NCBI GenBank assembly: GCA_941918925.1
Contig: OW799237.1
Location: 15,915,201-15,979,200, forward strand
DNA: 64,000 nucleotides
Origin: Phyto melanocephala
Taxonomy: Eukaryota > Arthropoda > Insecta > Diptera > Rhinophoridae
Direction of reading: 5' to 3'
Shown: positions 46,256 to 56,370 of the stretch, piece by piece
Numbering within the stretch: position 1 is the stretch's first letter
Layout: the number at the start of each line of letters is the position of its first letter
Program-made: the position numbers and the translations under genes
Notes under the pieces: model-generated
Database searches by the model: none
The model's input: only the letters and a program-made list of their open reading frames with translations
What the model was told of the DNA's origin: nothing

Positions 46256-46929
46256 TATTTATTACCAAATCTATTAATGTAGGAGCACATGTTTTAAAAT
46301 AGATTAAAATTTTCTATCATGCATTAATTTAACGGTATTATTTCTAGATTTGCTTGTTTGAATTAACCAAATTACATCTTTTCCTGCACTGCTGCTAGGA
46401 AATATAGAAATGTAACGACTGAATGGTGGTTCCAAAATACTTTTAAATTTCCAGGTTATACAACATTGATTCAGTCTTTCTTCACTCGACCTAAACTTTC
46501 ATAGAAACAGCCGGGTTTTTTAAGAGTTTCTGGAAACTGCAACACGATACTGTTACGACACAAACTCGATACAGTCACGTTAGAGTCAGAACACAGTTAC
46601 GCATCGCCTCACAATTAACCATATGCTGGTATGAGATGCACAATTTTTTTAAGAAATACGCAAAGGCACGGCCTTTTTGTTCTTAAACGATAACTACAAC
46701 GATGGGAAAACTCTTCCAGTTTTAATAAGCAAGTTTTCTCATAGCAACTTATCCTAAAAAACTAACTATTTTGAACATTTTAGCTTTAATTGTGAGTAAA
46801 TACGAAATTCACAATTAAACACATTTAAAATATTAAATTATTTTAAGAAGTCAAGGTTGATTTTCGAGCTCTGGCGTTGTAGATGATCCAAAACTTTCTG
46901 TAGTATTATACTAACGTAGAGATTATATG

Positions 46930-47450
46930 TTATCAATAGTATAGTGTCACTTGCCTCACCTTAAGAGAAACAGTGGATCTTTTAAAAGAAAAATTCGAAA
47001 ATCGCATTATTTCTCGTAGAAGACAACTGAACTGGCCACCAAGAACGCGCGATTGAACATATTTAGACTATTTTTGTGAGGTTTTTTGAAATTGTCTACA
47101 ACAATAATTCCACAACAGTTCAAGAGCTTCAACATTATATCGTCGGTCACAGGTTGACTACTCTTAACTCGCAAAAAAATCGAGTCAGGTTTTTAATGCC
47201 AAAACACTGCGTTTGTCCTTCTGCATGTTAGAACGTTTCATTTATATTAATAAATCATTTTACAACAAATGTCTCCTACTAATTTTGCTTTTTTTATTTA
47301 CTTTTAACACGATTTAGTAACAGAGTAATAATGTTTTTGGTCTCCTGAAAAGTACAAAATAACATGTTAAGAGTTGTCAACCTGTGACCGACGATATGAT
47401 ATCCGCCATTGGCAACAGTTTATTGAATAAAGTGATTGAGAATTCGTTTA
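46930..47450 (+). pseudogene. mariner transposase relic, interrupted by a MITE
   Basis: The plus frame reads TVDLLKEKFENRIISRRRQL then NWPPRTRD, a stop, TYLDYF, and after a shift FEIVYNNNSTTVQELQHY up to about 47140. A 253-bp foldback element follows. After it, in another frame, AIGNSLLNKVIENSFT fits the usual C-terminal stretch of the same transposase. W-P-P-R and L-D-Y-F mark the third catalytic region of mariner. The upstream two thirds are not recognisable. Confidence 0.75.
47141..47393. mobile_element. 253-bp MITE with about 29-bp terminal inverted repeats
   Basis: Left arm CGTCGGTCACAGGTTGAC-T-ACTCTTAAC (47141-47169); inverted right arm CGTCGGTCACAGGTTGAC-A-ACTCTTAAC (47393 back to about 47366). 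One mismatch. ATAT lies on both sides (47137-47140 and 47394-47397) and may be the target duplication. The interior is AT-rich and non-coding. The clean arms show that it is much younger than its mariner host. Confidence 0.88.
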
Positions 47451-49258
47451 CTTGACCGACCTAATTTCTCAGTTTGAACTGAAACGTATTTGTAATAAAC
47501 TCAAATTAAAAAATTTTTGATTTCTATTGATAGCTAAAACTTAGATACCCCTTAGTATTTAATGGCAAAAATTTTTCCATGCCATTGTTAGGCGCTATTT
47601 CTCTGTTTCATTAGTATTTTTCGCCTTCTAAGGAATGAAAGAAAAGATTGAAATATTCCACAAAAATATTCCTCATTATCTGTTACATAAATCTGTAAAG
47701 CACACCATCTAACTAAAGTGTAAGAGTGTTTTCTATGTCGATTCACCATTAAAATTTTAAAAGGGGGGTTAAGCTCAAGCACTAGCCCAAAAAACGTAGA
47801 TACAAGTATTTTTTATAGTTCTTGTCGCCAAAACCCATTAGTCTTATAGATTAAAATGCCATTTATCATATGTTCAACAAATATCTTAAATATGTACTCT
47901 TCCAACACCTTACATTTAGCTTAAACAAAAATTTCGTAACTAAAATCCAGCCTATATTGCTTTTACATATCATTTTCGAAATTTCAAGTTTGTTAACCTT
48001 GAAAAACAACAAACTCAAAACTATAACATATGAAGATCTAAATTACTGTTGGCGCTGATTAATCACTTAACAATCCATTTTGGATAATATGCCCGTATAC
48101 AAAAAACATAAGAAATTTATCTCAAAACAGCACAAGTAATTTACCCTTGCATGCCCATACAAACACACACTCTACAACAGGTATTAGGTAATAAGGAGAA
48201 TAAAAAAAAAAAAAATTCGCACATTAATTCAGGTGCCTGCGAAAAACGTTCAACCAACACATTCTCATCATTATGGAGCTAAAACGAAAAAAAAAATGAA
48301 AAAAATCAGGAATAAAGAAAAAATAACTTTAAATGGAATTATTTCTTTGAAATTGACCAATGAACATGTGCGCGTCTTATAAGCAAACTGCAAACACACA
48401 ACAAAAAAAACTTTAATTTAAATTGATATCAAGTATAACAAGGTTTAAGTTTTTTTGTTGTTCAAAATAAGAATTCACAAATAAAAATTTAAAAAATGCA
48501 GTTGTTGCTAATTTGAGCGGACATTTCAATGGCTTTAACAAGGGCCTACTCAATAGAGCACATTATTACCTTTTTTGTGTTTCATTTATTTTTGTTGTAT
48601 TACGAATTATTATTTCTTTTTTTTCATTTTGTTCATTTGTTGTTAGTATTTTTTGCAATACTCCATCTCATCGTTGGCCCTGTTGCGGCTATTATTGTTC
48701 GGGTTGCTGTTGCTTAAAACCATTACTAATGACAGGGCCATTATGTTAAAATAAATTGAAATAACAATTCATTTCGTGCAAGGTACAGAGAGAGAAAAAA
48801 AAAACTCCAGACAATAAGAAAATTAATTGATTTTTTATACAATTTATTTCAATATTTGTACGTAAAAATATTTTTTTTTCGCTTCTTTTATTACATAAAT
48901 TACAAGTTCTACTCTCTGTGTTCCTCTTTGTGTTGTACACAGATCTTGAGACATGCACAAACAAAATTTGTCTCATTTGCATTCTGACAAATGGTCCTTA
49001 AAAATGATTCTTATATAAGATTTTTTTTTAAGAACTTATTGATAATTTTTAGTAGGGTATAGTAGCGCCGCTAAATTTGTTTGTATTTATTTGTGTTGTT
49101 TTGTAATACTTTCGTTTGTGCAATTACACTGGTCATCGAAAAAACGAAAAGTCGGGACTTTGAACATTGTTATGTGATTGTAATGGACTTTTGTGTGCTG
49201 AATTGAAATCTGTTAACGGATAAATTACATCACCTTTCGTTTTTGAGATATTCATCTT
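47451..49258. other. Gene-free AT-rich stretch
   Basis: No domain recognised. A hydrophobic frame at 48529-48717 is T-rich and low in complexity, and is probably chance. Confidence 0.45.
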
Positions 49259-49684
49259 GATGATAATGAGTTCAATGGCATTGCAATTTACGCTCCGCCA
49301 TTAGATGGCGCCGATACTGATCAAGATACCAATAAAAGCGATAATGATCAGGAGGCAAGTCTTTATTGTCTAGGTCCAAAATGTATAGCTACAGTATATT
49401 AAATAGTACAGGAAGATAGTTAATGGAATTATAGTGATTATGAGCCTCTAGAGAAATTAATAAGGATATCTGATAAGCAGGCAAACACGAATTCAAAATG
49501 TTGGCGAAGAGCTGAACCAACGTATAAAATAAATACAGAATGTACAAAGATTCCACCATGTGCTGGGACTCGGTTATGCACAACTCTGGCGGATTTTTCC
49601 GAATTTTTTATCTCCAAAGGATATTTTCAGATACTTGGAGCAGCTTGTATAGACTTGAAAATAATTAAAGTTTAGTAAAGAACT
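49259..49684 (+). pseudogene. piggyBac-like transposase N-terminal relic
   Basis: One plus frame stays aligned for about 140 codons with only two stops. It reads DDNEFNGIAIYAPPLDGADT then DQDTNKSDNDQEASL, and after the stops WNYSDYEPLEKL, KCWRRAEPTYKIN and ADFSEFF. The order acidic segment, Y-A-P-P-x-D-G-x-x-T-D, acidic segment, W-R-x-x-x-P-x-Y is what piggyBac-derived proteins show before the catalytic domain. The catalytic part is missing, and no TTAA-flanked ends were found. The preserved frame suggests either slow decay or a recent loss of selection. Confidence 0.65.
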
Positions 49685-50700
49685 TAGGACGAGATAAAAG
49701 TGTTTCATCTATATGAATATCATTTTTTATACAAAGCATTTTCGTACGTGGAATCATAAGCTATTGAAATTTTTTATCTTTTTATATAAAATCTCTATGA
49801 TTAAAAAATTGTAGACGAGTTATTCGTTTATATATTGGGTGGCCCAACTAAAACGCACTATGTTAATTGTATTGTTACAGACTTATTTTTAAATAGCTTA
49901 ATTTACATTATAATTTATTTTAGTTGTAGTAGTTCAAGTTACTGTAGTTTTGTTGGTATTAGTTTATTTCGCTGGTTGTTTGAACATGATATGAGTTATT
50001 ATGTGCAGCATACTTTTAGGCACTTTTATTATTCCTGCATATTACATAACATTAACATAAGGTCTTAATTTAAATGTAACGGGTTTCGAATGAACTAGTG
50101 TGTACATATGAGAACTTTGTCGAATGTTACCGAATACCACTATGTTACTATAAATAGCCGAACAACACAGATAACATGATCAGTAATACAGTAGAGCTTG
50201 TAAAGTGTGTGTCAAAGTGAGTTTGACAATAAAAGTGTATACCAATAAGTGAAATTAGTAAAGTGGTATAAAACAGTATCTAAGTGTGCTTAAGTAAATA
50301 AAGTGCTCTTAATTTTATAACGAATTTCAACTGTTTTTGATTGCAATAAAAGAGCTCAAAGTTTATTTAAGGGAAATAAGCCAACTTTTATAAAAGGTAT
50401 AAACGTAACAGTATATTAAACAATAACTTATTATAATATTTTGTATTATGATAGAAGGACCTATAACAATTGTGAATGTGTGAAATAACATTTGACCAAA
50501 TGCTCGCCACGGTTTCAGTGACATACTTCTTTCTATCCCATGACTCATATTTTCATTGAGACTTAGTTTATTTATATTTCTTTATTTATTTGAGCCTATT
50601 GATTCTACATCCTTACTGACTATGAAGCAGTTCATACAAATTATTTAAAATTGGTTATTCAAAAACAAAATTATTTTAATAATAATAATTATTTATTATA
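49685..50700. other. Gene-free stretch
   Basis: AT-rich with no recognised domain. Nothing supports the open frames here. Confidence 0.45.
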
Positions 50701-51350
50701 CTAGATGACCCGGTAAACGTTGTTTTTCCATATAAATTATTTTTAAAAAATATTTTTTACATTAAAAAAATGTTAAGTATGTGTTCTACGGTTCGCAGAT
50801 CTATTCTAAGTTTAAAATTGCATTGAAGTCATTACGTTATTTAGTTAAGGCACAAATTTTCTCTTGAGGTGAGTCACCTTTAATATTGAGGAATTTGAAA
50901 AATAGATGTTGACCGTTTCTAAGCATTTATTTCTGCATTGCCTGGACTATAAATTGTGTACAATTTGAAGAAAAATACTAAAAACTATATCGATGCAAGT
51001 TTATAATTAAAAAAGGTGGGCGTTAAAGTAGGCGTGGTAAAAAAAGTATCCTATTAATCATATCAGAGTCTTATTTATACTATGTGAAAATTTCAAGAAT
51101 ATCAGTCTAGCAGTCTAGCTTTCCTGAGCGGGCGTAAAAAAGGCGTGGCTTTGAGGAGTATGAAAAATGGATGTTGACCGATTCCCATACCTACTCGATA
51201 TGTACACACAATTTCATGAAAATCAGTCGACCCATTTCGGAGCAGTTTAATCCCTCGGTACAAGTCCTTAAACACGGATCGAAGTTGGCATAATATGATC
51301 TGAAAGCTTTGCTTGATAGCGGACAAAAATGACGCGTAGAACGAGATGGT
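50701..51350 (-). mobile_element. Non-autonomous Helitron, minus orientation
   Basis: The 3' end read on the minus strand is AACGTTTACCGGGTCATCTAG directly before T, ending in the CTAG expected of Helitrons. The body has GGGCGTTAAAGTAGGCGTGG at 51018 and CGGGCGTAAAAAAGGCGTGG at 51130, with repeated AAAATTTCAAGAATATCAG / CAATTTCATGAAAATCAG and GATGTTGACCGATT / GATGTTGACCGTTT blocks. The far end near 51350 lacks a TC terminus, so it may be truncated there. No protein encoded. Confidence 0.65.
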
Positions 51351-52131
51351 TCATTAAAAAATATATTCGCTATTAGAAAATCAGAGGATATACATTTATT
51401 AAATGTGGAACAAATGTAACATTGTTCTTCGACTTTTCAAAGTTGGCAGCTACACAGGTGCAAGTCTACTAGTATAGGGCGGCAGGTTTAAAGAATTTCG
51501 CTGTAAGCCACGTAGACAAAATAACCGGAATTACCTTATTCACGGTAACTGTATGACCGACCTTATTATCGACAAAGTACGGCCCCCAGACTAGCAGATC
51601 AGCACACTACTGACTAGTCCACAGGGGTACTCCTTAGGTGTTATTCACATTTAACATCATGCATTATGGTTGGACCACCCTTTTGAAAATTTTTCTCTAT
51701 AGGAAATTTTTAATGCATTTTTCTTTCTATTGCATCTCAAGAAATCTTAATTTGAATAAATTGTTATTCTTAATTACTTTAATAATTTTAATAAATTTTA
51801 CTTTAGAATTTTTTTTTATAAAGTATTCTAAATATGTCCTCTTGAGAACTTTTTTTAATATTTATTTATATTTATCTATTTAACAAATATATTTCCCAAA
51901 TCTCTAATAGAAAATGGTTTATTTTAATCCTCTATTATTCCTTAGAACATACTGACTTCCTTCTCTGGTACTTTTTTTTACGCCAGTTCATTTTATAACA
52001 GATTTTTTTTGCTTTTCCAAAAAATTGTTGACGTTATTAAAAATAAAAATAGTAAATAGGATTATCTCGTCTTTAGATGATCATAAACTAAAAAAATGCT
52101 CTACATTTTATATTGTTTTTTTTTAATACAC

Positions 52132-52164
<33 letters not shown>

Positions 52165-53604
52165 TTTAGCTATTTCACCTAATGCCTGTGGCATTTTTCT
52201 CGTCAAGTACATTTAAGCAAGAACAACACAAGTAGCTAGCCAACAAGGAATAAAATAGTGTTTGTCATCAGTTTCTTTTAAAGATATTTTACTAAACTTG
52301 TAGTTATACTTTCAAATACTATAGCATGCCTTTACTTTATATTAAAATATTTAAGACATTTTCTCTCTTCTATGCTGCAGTTATCAGCGATTTTGTTAAG
52401 AAAAATTTCAATTTATTTAAAAATTTATGGCGAAACTTTTTCTTCCTAATTAAATAGCGTTAATAATCTAATGGATGTTGGTAGATTTTTTTTTTGTTTT
52501 TTTCATCGTGTAACAGGATTAATTTTTTAATTAGATCTATTGTTTCTAATGAAAGAACTAAGAAGAAAATTAGTAGTTAAAATTAGTGTTCTAGTCAAGC
52601 AAGAAACTAGTGTAATTTTATTTTTTTCAGAAATAATGTTGACAATTTTACAGGCTTAAGTTTGTTAGCTACCTTGTGTATTTGTTACTGTGCCTTCATT
52701 ATATATTTTTTTTATTAAGTTTTCAGTTGCTTTGTTATTAATGTTAAACTTTTTTTCTGCTAGTTGCTCGTCCTTAATCCTGTATAAATTTGCAACTTTA
52801 TGGAAATTCTTGTAACTTGTTGTTTAACACAAAATAAAAGTTTTGTTAATTAAACTTCCGTTTAAAAGTGTCAATGTGTGCAAAATATAATAATATTCCA
52901 TTAAGTTTTATTTTTTTTTTTCGTAAACTATAAATGCAGCTGCTCTGGTTTTTATATTGTTAAAGCTATTGCAAAATAGTTGGTGTTTTAGGTCAGGCAA
53001 GTGGTTTGGACAATTTATTTTAGTTGACTTTTTATTTTTTTTTAAAAAACTTCCGCAAGTATAAAAAATTGTATATAAAATTCTGTAAAAAAAGGGAAAT
53101 AAATAAATTCATAAGTAAATAATTTATTGCATAATATGTGTAGTCAGCATAATTTGTGCGCTGTTTGTCTTTATTTACATGTAACAAAGCAGGCACGAAA
53201 CTACGCCGTTTTATGTAGAACGAAATTTTCTTGGAAACAGCGAGTGCTCATTGCATTTGGCGTAAGATTAGATTTATCATACTTTTGATTAACATCGTAT
53301 GTTACCATTTTCTTCAAGGTTAATAGACTCCAATTGGACACAATCAGAATATATTATGTGCCAATATACACTGCGGTGTAATATTGTAGCCTCACGTCAA
53401 TTTAAGATATTTCTTGCATTTGCACAAATATTAGAAAATATTTATTTATAGAATTTAAAAGAGCATTAAAAGATTATAACCAAAGCATCAAAAATGTTTA
53501 TTTATACTCTTGTTTTTCGCTGTTGTAACAATTATCTTGATTTAAGAGGGTTGTCATATTGCTGCACTCTTAAGAGCATAATAAAACTATAAATTGTTTA
53601 AAAA
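51351..53604. other. Gene-free AT-rich stretch with a GTCT microsatellite
   Basis: No gene seen. A perfect (CTGT)n run occupies 52131-52164, possibly the last trace of a Helentron-type element or an independent microsatellite. Confidence 0.6.
52131..52164. repeat. (CTGT)n microsatellite
   Basis: Eight uninterrupted repeats of CTGT flanked by T-rich DNA. It is longer and cleaner than the GTCY tracts inside the Helentron-type elements. Confidence 0.95.
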
Positions 53605-53945
53605 TCAGCAGCGAGTTGGGCCTCTATTATTGGAAATGAGCCCCAAGATTCGATTTATCATAGTTTCTATAAGTTTTAAATATATTTGTTTAGTGATTTT
53701 CTCCAAAGCATTAATAACAGCGGCTTTGAGCTCCATAATCGTGCCATACTGGCTTTTTCCAAAATAGATTTCTTATAACATGGCTTCCCTGATATTTTCT
53801 ATCGAATTTTGGTCTGGAAAACAGGCTTGACTTTTCAATTGTTGTACATTATTCAACGCTAACTATAAAGGGGTTTGTTTATCATTGCAAAACGCGGCAT
53901 TATCCTGCTGGAAAGGAAAATCATAATTTTTGTATGGTTTATTTC
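53605..53945 (-). pseudogene. Tc1-like transposase C-terminal relic
   Basis: On the minus strand: YKNYDFPFQQDNAAFCNDKQ, then QLKSQACFPDQNSIENI, IYFGKSQYGTIMELKAAVIN and ALEKITKQIYLKLIETMINR, then ILGLISNNRGPT before the stop at 53605-53607. The motifs F-Q-Q-D-N-A and (S-P)-D-x-N-x-I-E-N are the second and third catalytic regions of Tc1-family transposases, and the ending R-x-x-x-x-I-x-x-x-G-G-P-T is typical. At least two stops or frame changes. The DNA-binding half and the ends were not located. Confidence 0.75.
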
Positions 53946-54420
53946 CAAAAAAAAACTTTAAATAAGACATACCTAAAATTTACGTGCAGTTTTAATATTG
54001 AACTGCAATGCATAACTTGTTACGATTCGCTGTGTCTTTTATTTTGGGTTTGGTAAACCGAAACAAAAACTCTAGCTGGGAGATTTCAAGTAGTTGAACA
54101 TTTAGAGCAGTAAGCACCCGCAACTGCCGGATCTGTTTTTATGTATTAGACGCCATGGAGGACCATAATCAAGTTTCAGCTGTTATTGCCTTTATCGTTT
54201 TAATTTTGTTAATTTTACTTGTTAATTGTGTATTGTAGAATGGATAATTTTTGTTTAATTCCTTGGTTTATCAAATCAGCAAGACGCCTTTATAAGATCC
54301 TTTTGATGTTACAACTGGACTTTGTACAGATAGCAAACTAAACAATTATTTATGATGAATTGTTAAAATGGAACATAATAGCAACAAAGCTTATTTGATA
54401 AAATTTTTAAAGGCAGACGA
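53946..54420. other. Spacer, possibly upstream part of the Tc1 relic
   Basis: Slightly less AT-rich than average (for example GTAAGCACCCGCAACTGCCG). No transposase motif could be read with confidence. Confidence 0.3.
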
Positions 54421-55193
54421 AAACAAGTAACAGTGCTATATTCGGCCGTGCCGAATCTTATATACCCTTCACAACGTGAAGTCATGCAATAACAATTGTT
54501 TGTATCACCATTCATCCCATATAAAATACGTACATATGTATATACTGGTTAGACTAAATGTGGCATCGAATCCCAGCTGAGCCAAAAAAATTTTATTTTA
54601 TTTTATTTAATATATTATTTATATTTTATTATTTTTTTTAAATTTTTTTTAAATTTTTTTAAAAAATTTTTTTAGAAAAATTTTTAAAAAATTTTTTTAA
54701 ATTTTTTGTTAAAGTTTTTTTAAAATTTTTTTTTTAGTTTTTTTTTATTATTTTTTTCTTATTTTTAATATTTTTTTTTTGTAATTTTTTTTGTTTGGTA
54801 TGTTTTTTACATGTATGTATGTATGTTGTTGTTGTAATTGTGAAAAAAACGAGGTGATCGTGGTTTTTTGCTCATATCTCAGAAAGTTATGGGGCGATTG
54901 TGCTGAATTTCAATAGCGATTCATTCCTGGATATTTCCAAGAGATTGATACCATATACAGATCTGAGGAACATATAGTTGCTTCTAAATGTTGATTTCAA
55001 CCAACACACGGACAGACGGGCAGATGGACAGACGGATAGACGGACAGACGGTCAGGGCTTAATCGACTCCTCTATTCATAAGCTTTCAGAAAATATATAC
55101 TTTATGGGGTCGGAAATGAAAATTGTAGAAATTACAAACGGAATGACAAAGCTATATATACCCTTGTGCACCACAGGTGAAGGGTATAATTAA
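54421..55193 (-). mobile_element. Older-family Helentron element, most complete copy
   Basis: Minus orientation, 773 bp. The 5' hairpin TATACCCTTCACCTGTGG / GGGTATA is at 55191-55158. Next are GTCATTCCGTTTGTAATTTC, ACCCCATAAAGTATATA, CTTATGAATAGAGGAGTCG and a (GTCY)n tract at 55010-55050. Then come GTTGAAATCAACATTTAG and ATTCAGCACAATCGCCCCAT. A T-rich low-complexity section follows at about 54590-54790. The 3' hairpin ATTCGGCACGGCCGAAT and CACTGTTACTTGTTT end at 54421. It contains no reading frame for a Rep or helicase. It is the reference for the split and decayed relatives listed elsewhere. Confidence 0.85.
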
Positions 55194-55606
55194 GCGATAT
55201 TAAATAAAACTTCTCGCGTTTAACTCCAAAACTATAGCTGATGGGCATGCCATTTTCACTTTTGCAAGTAAATGTAGCCTTTTTGATGCATGGCCTTTTA
55301 AAATAACTTGCACCAAATTATAAATAATTTTAAAATATATTTTAATCACACATATCTTGTAGTTAAGTGAGAATATATATTATGATAACTTAAAAGTATT
55401 TGATGGTCGTGTATTATCAAATCATAATTACATGGAAATAAATTATAATATTATGATTAGATAGTAGTATTAAATGATTGTGGTAATAATATAACAATTG
55501 CAAAATATTTGAATGAAACTAATAAGAATTATTTGTTAAAATCTAATGTGTCTACCGCAATCATAATATATTGATTGCTCTTAACTTATGATCACTTCAA
55601 CCATGT

Positions 55607-56370
55607 TTTTTATACTCTTCAACTGTGGTGCTAAGTGTATATATAAGTTTGTCGTTTCGATTGTAATTTCTACAATATTGATTTTCGATGTCATAAGGTA
55701 TATATTTTTTTTCAAAATATAAGCCATATTGTTTTGTCCATCTGTCCGTGTAGTGGTTGAAATCAACTTCTGGAAGCCTCCACACGTTGCATAAACCTGT
55801 ATTTATTTTATTTCAGTCCAGCACAATTACCTTGTAGATTTCTGAGTTATAAGCAAATATACATGACTACTTTTTTTCTCTACATATATTTGTCCCACAA
55901 TAATTAAAAAAAATTACAGTCCTCTCATGATTTATGGACTCGTTTGTTAATACTTATAAATATGATATGCCTCTATTCATTAACACTTGTATAGAAATTG
56001 TCTCTAATCTGCAAAGTTATGGGCTAACTAATTTTGAAAAATTGCGTAATTAAGTTTTGAATAATTTTGTGACAAGTCATTGGTTTAAAACTGTCTAATA
56101 TATAAGCACCAAACTACAACTGCTTCGTTATTTTTCCTTAAATTAAGGAACAAATTCAGGTAAAAATGTAATATCTAGGATGGCGTCTAAAACGAAATGA
56201 CTGATATATTTGTTAGCACTATCGATATGAGTATACAATGTAAAGTTTTGATTAGTAAAATACAGTACATCACTAGGCTTCGCTACGATAAAATCGTTAT
56301 TATAATTTTTCACACCTTATTACATGATGGTTAAAGGTATATATGATTCGGCACGTCCTACTTTTTTCAG
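55607..56370 (+). mobile_element. Older-family Helentron copy
   Basis: Plus orientation, about 760 bp, close to the 773 bp of the reference copy. The 5' end is TTTTATACTCTTCAACTGTG with a weak hairpin. Next are TAATTTCTACAATATTGATT, CATAAGGTATATATT, TTTGTCCATCTGTCCGTG and TGGTTGAAATCAACTTCTGG. The 3' end at about 56335-56370 keeps GGTATATATGATTCGGCACG followed by TCCTA. The GTCY tract has shrunk and the 3' stem is broken. Confidence 0.7.

Noticed and set aside
48529..48717. Hydrophobic 62-codon frame that could be a small membrane protein
   Set aside because: T-rich DNA gives F/L-rich frames by chance; an overlapping frame is just as long and nothing else supports a gene.
52131..52164. Helentron-type element at the (CTGT)n run
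   Set aside because: None of the neighbouring conserved blocks (hairpin, TTGTAACACATCG, 3' stem-loop) could be found around it.
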